Source: Chitinophaga eiseniae (GTDB lineage: Bacteria > Bacteroidota > Bacteroidia > Chitinophagales > Chitinophagaceae). From it: a stretch of 64,000 bases of DNA. Numbering within the stretch: position 1 is the stretch's first letter; every line of letters begins with the position of its first letter. The notes beneath the pieces were generated by a model. That model made no database searches. It was not told the origin of the DNA and saw only the letters and a list, made by a program, of their open reading frames with translations. The stretch lies in assembly GCF_012641265.1 (NCBI RefSeq), contig NZ_JABAHZ010000001.1, positions 1,807,446-1,871,445 on the forward strand, written 5' to 3'. Both the position numbers and the translations under genes were made by a program. Of the stretch, positions 62,518-64,000 are shown in pieces.

Positions 62518-64000
62518 ATGTCGGGACAAAGGCTTCGCAATAATATTCATTTCTTCTTCGTATTTCTATTAACCACTTGCTACAATTTACAATTGCTTCA
62601 TGCCCAGGAAAGAACTTTCCGGCACCTGAACATGGACAACGGTTTAATTCAAAATACAATCCTTGCCATCACGCAGGATCAGCAGGGCTTTATGTGGCTT
62701 GGCGGGAGATACGGCCTGAACCGCTACGATGGCGCACACTTTAAAGTATACAAATCCGATTATAAAGATTCCACAACACTTTCATTTGATAATGTTATAT
62801 CGCTGCTGGTAGACAGGCAACATATTTTATGGGTTGGTACGAGATCCGGATTAAATAAATATTTGCCGGAAAAGGACATCTTTAAGAGAATATTTCCCGA
62901 GCCCCCGGGGACAATCGGAAGCGACATCGAATGTATTTACGAGGACCATCATGGAATATTGTGGCTGGGCACTATTGCCGGTTTGTACCGGCAGACCCTA
63001 AAAAATAGTGAGTCCTTTTTACCGGTGGAGGCACGATTTCCGGATAATAAACAACCATCCCCGTTACGCAATGAAATAAAATCGATCTGCGAAGATGCCC
63101 AGGGAAAATTATGGATAGGGAGCATGGAGGGGTTAATATGCCTGGAACAGCAAAAAAACGTATTATCCGGAAAGGTTTTTCGAAAAGAAGACAACAAAGG
63201 CCTCCAAAGCAATATGATCACTACGGTTGTTCCTGACAGACGGGATCCATGGCACCTCTGGATCGGGACAAATGACCAGGGACTTTATTCCTACGATCAG
63301 TCAACCGGCCAATTTAAAAATATTCCAATCTGCCTTGCAGCCAGGTCCAGTCTTTCGGGCAATAACATCCGGAGTATTACGTGTGATAAAAGAGGAAAGT
63401 TATGGATCGGCACATTTGATGGGCTTTATATCTATGACACACAAACTAACCAGCTTTCTCATGTCCAAAATGATCCGGATCTCAAACAGGGGCTGAGTCA
63501 GAACTCCATCTTCAGCACCTTCGAGGACAAAGCAGGGTCGATCTGGATAGGAACTTATTACGGAGGAGTAAATATTGCAGATAACATCACCACACCATTC
63601 ACAGTGCACCAGTACAATAAGTACCGGTCCAGTGTAAGCAACAATGTCATCAGCTCCTTTGCGGAGGATAGCCGACATAATTTCTGGATAGGGACAGATG
63701 GAGGTGGCATCAATTATTTCAACGCCGCTACCGGCCAGTTTACCAGCTACAAGAGCCAACCAGGAAAGATCAACTGTCTTTCATCCAACCTGGTTAAAAC
63801 ATTGATTTGTGATAGGGAAGGAAATCTTTGGATTGGCACACATGGTGGTGGATTAGATGTATTGACATCGGCGGGGAAGCAATTTAAAAAGTTCACTTTT
63901 GAAAATATCGATACTGCAGCCCTGACGTCGGAAGTGAAATCAATCCTGGAAGATAGCCAGGGACGATTTTGGGTGGGAACACAAATGGGGCTCCGCTTAT
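62518..64000 (+). CDS. Reg_prop (two-component propeller) sensor, partial, probable hybrid sensor kinase
   Basis: From the ATG at 62518 the frame is open to the window end (494 codons). A signal peptide (HFFFVFLLTTCYNLQLLHA-Q) is followed by repeated Reg_prop blades of the form LWxGT...GL: FMWLGGRYGLNRYDG, ILWVGTRSGLNKY, ILWLGTIAGLYR, KLWIGSMEGL, HLWIGTNDQGLYSYD, KLWIGTFDGLYIYD, SIWIGTYYGGVNI, FWIGTDGGGINYF and LWIGTHGGGLDV. This is the periplasmic sensor half of Bacteroidota hybrid two-component regulators of glycan genes; the kinase and regulator parts would lie beyond 64000. Confidence 0.88.
   Translation, partial: MSGQRLRNNIHFFFVFLLTTCYNLQLLHAQERTFRHLNMDNGLIQNTILAITQDQQGFMWLGGRYGLNRYDGAHFKVYKSDYKDSTTLSFDNVISLLVDRQHILWVGTRSGLNKYLPEKDIFKRIFPEPPGTIGSDIECIYEDHHGILWLGTIAGLYRQTLKNSESFLPVEARFPDNKQPSPLRNEIKSICEDAQGKLWIGSMEGLICLEQQKNVLSGKVFRKEDNKGLQSNMITTVVPDRRDPWHLWIGTNDQGLYSYDQSTGQFKNIPICLAARSSLSGNNIRSITCDKRGKLWIGTFDGLYIYDTQTNQLSHVQNDPDLKQGLSQNSIFSTFEDKAGSIWIGTYYGGVNIADNITTPFTVHQYNKYRSSVSNNVISSFAEDSRHNFWIGTDGGGINYFNAATGQFTSYKSQPGKINCLSSNLVKTLICDREGNLWIGTHGGGLDVLTSAGKQFKKFTFENIDTAALTSEVKSILEDSQGRFWVGTQMGLRL

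Noticed and set aside
1..64000. CRISPR arrays, transposases, integrases, tRNA and rRNA genes
   Set aside because: Looked for on both strands; no regularly spaced repeats, transposase motifs or tRNA-like sequences were found.

Overview
The window looks like a chromosomal segment of a Bacteroidota bacterium, most likely of the Chitinophagaceae (Chitinophaga-like; inference). The reasons are two SusC/SusD outer-membrane uptake pairs, many lipoproteins with short lipoboxes, an ECF sigma/anti-sigma pair, an OmpA protein with a thrombospondin type-3 linker, a Reg_prop sensor, a GG-leader cysteine-rich peptide, near absence of Shine-Dalgarno sequences and several TAnnTTTG-type -7 boxes. No rRNA, tRNA, CRISPR array, transposase or prophage gene was seen.

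Layout. 1-9.2 kb: the end of a DNA-3-methyladenine glycosylase, a secreted alpha/beta hydrolase, a DoxX protein and a large secreted six-hairpin-type glycosidase; an ECF sigma/anti-sigma pair whose sigma gene lacks a normal start codon; lipoproteins and an OmpA protein. 9.2-14.2 kb: a SusC/SusD pair without enzymes beside it. 14.4-18.8 kb: a DUF899 gene, a long gene-poor stretch, a six-cysteine GG-leader peptide followed by a thioredoxin-like lipoprotein, a broken second DUF899 copy and small exported or membrane proteins. 18.8-30 kb: aldehyde dehydrogenase with an AraC regulator; an arsenic operon (arsR, arsM, acr3, arsC) with two matching operators; an mdaB-ygiN-aldo/keto reductase operon divergent from a LysR regulator; an AraC regulator divergent from an FAD monooxygenase.

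30-40.3 kb is the best-defined system: a sialic acid utilisation locus. SusC/SusD take up the sugar at the outer membrane, a lipoprotein sialidase releases it, and a mutarotase (NanM), an aldolase (NanA) and an MFS transporter process and import it. An FCD-type GntR regulator sits upstream, and a 17-bp inverted repeat in front of susC is a candidate operator. NanE and a ManNAc kinase are not in the window.

40.5-64 kb is mixed: Crp-family regulators, a small Cys-rich protein with a TonB receptor, a TPR lipoprotein, a secreted esterase, the C-terminal relic of a MutS-family gene, a secreted tyrosine phosphatase, a membrane AraC regulator, a 1017-residue SF1 helicase with a long coiled-coil insert, a free-standing A-T-R (NRPS-like reductase) enzyme, a cupin, a lipase next to an unrecognised membrane protein, and the start of a Reg_prop two-component sensor cut by the window end.

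The most promising less-described items are the GG-leader peptide/thioredoxin pair (16.0-17.8 kb), the orphan A-T-R enzyme with its tandem upstream repeats (54.5-57.8 kb), the SF1 helicase, and the lipase/membrane-protein neighbourhood with its 26-bp perfect hairpin (59.2-62.2 kb).
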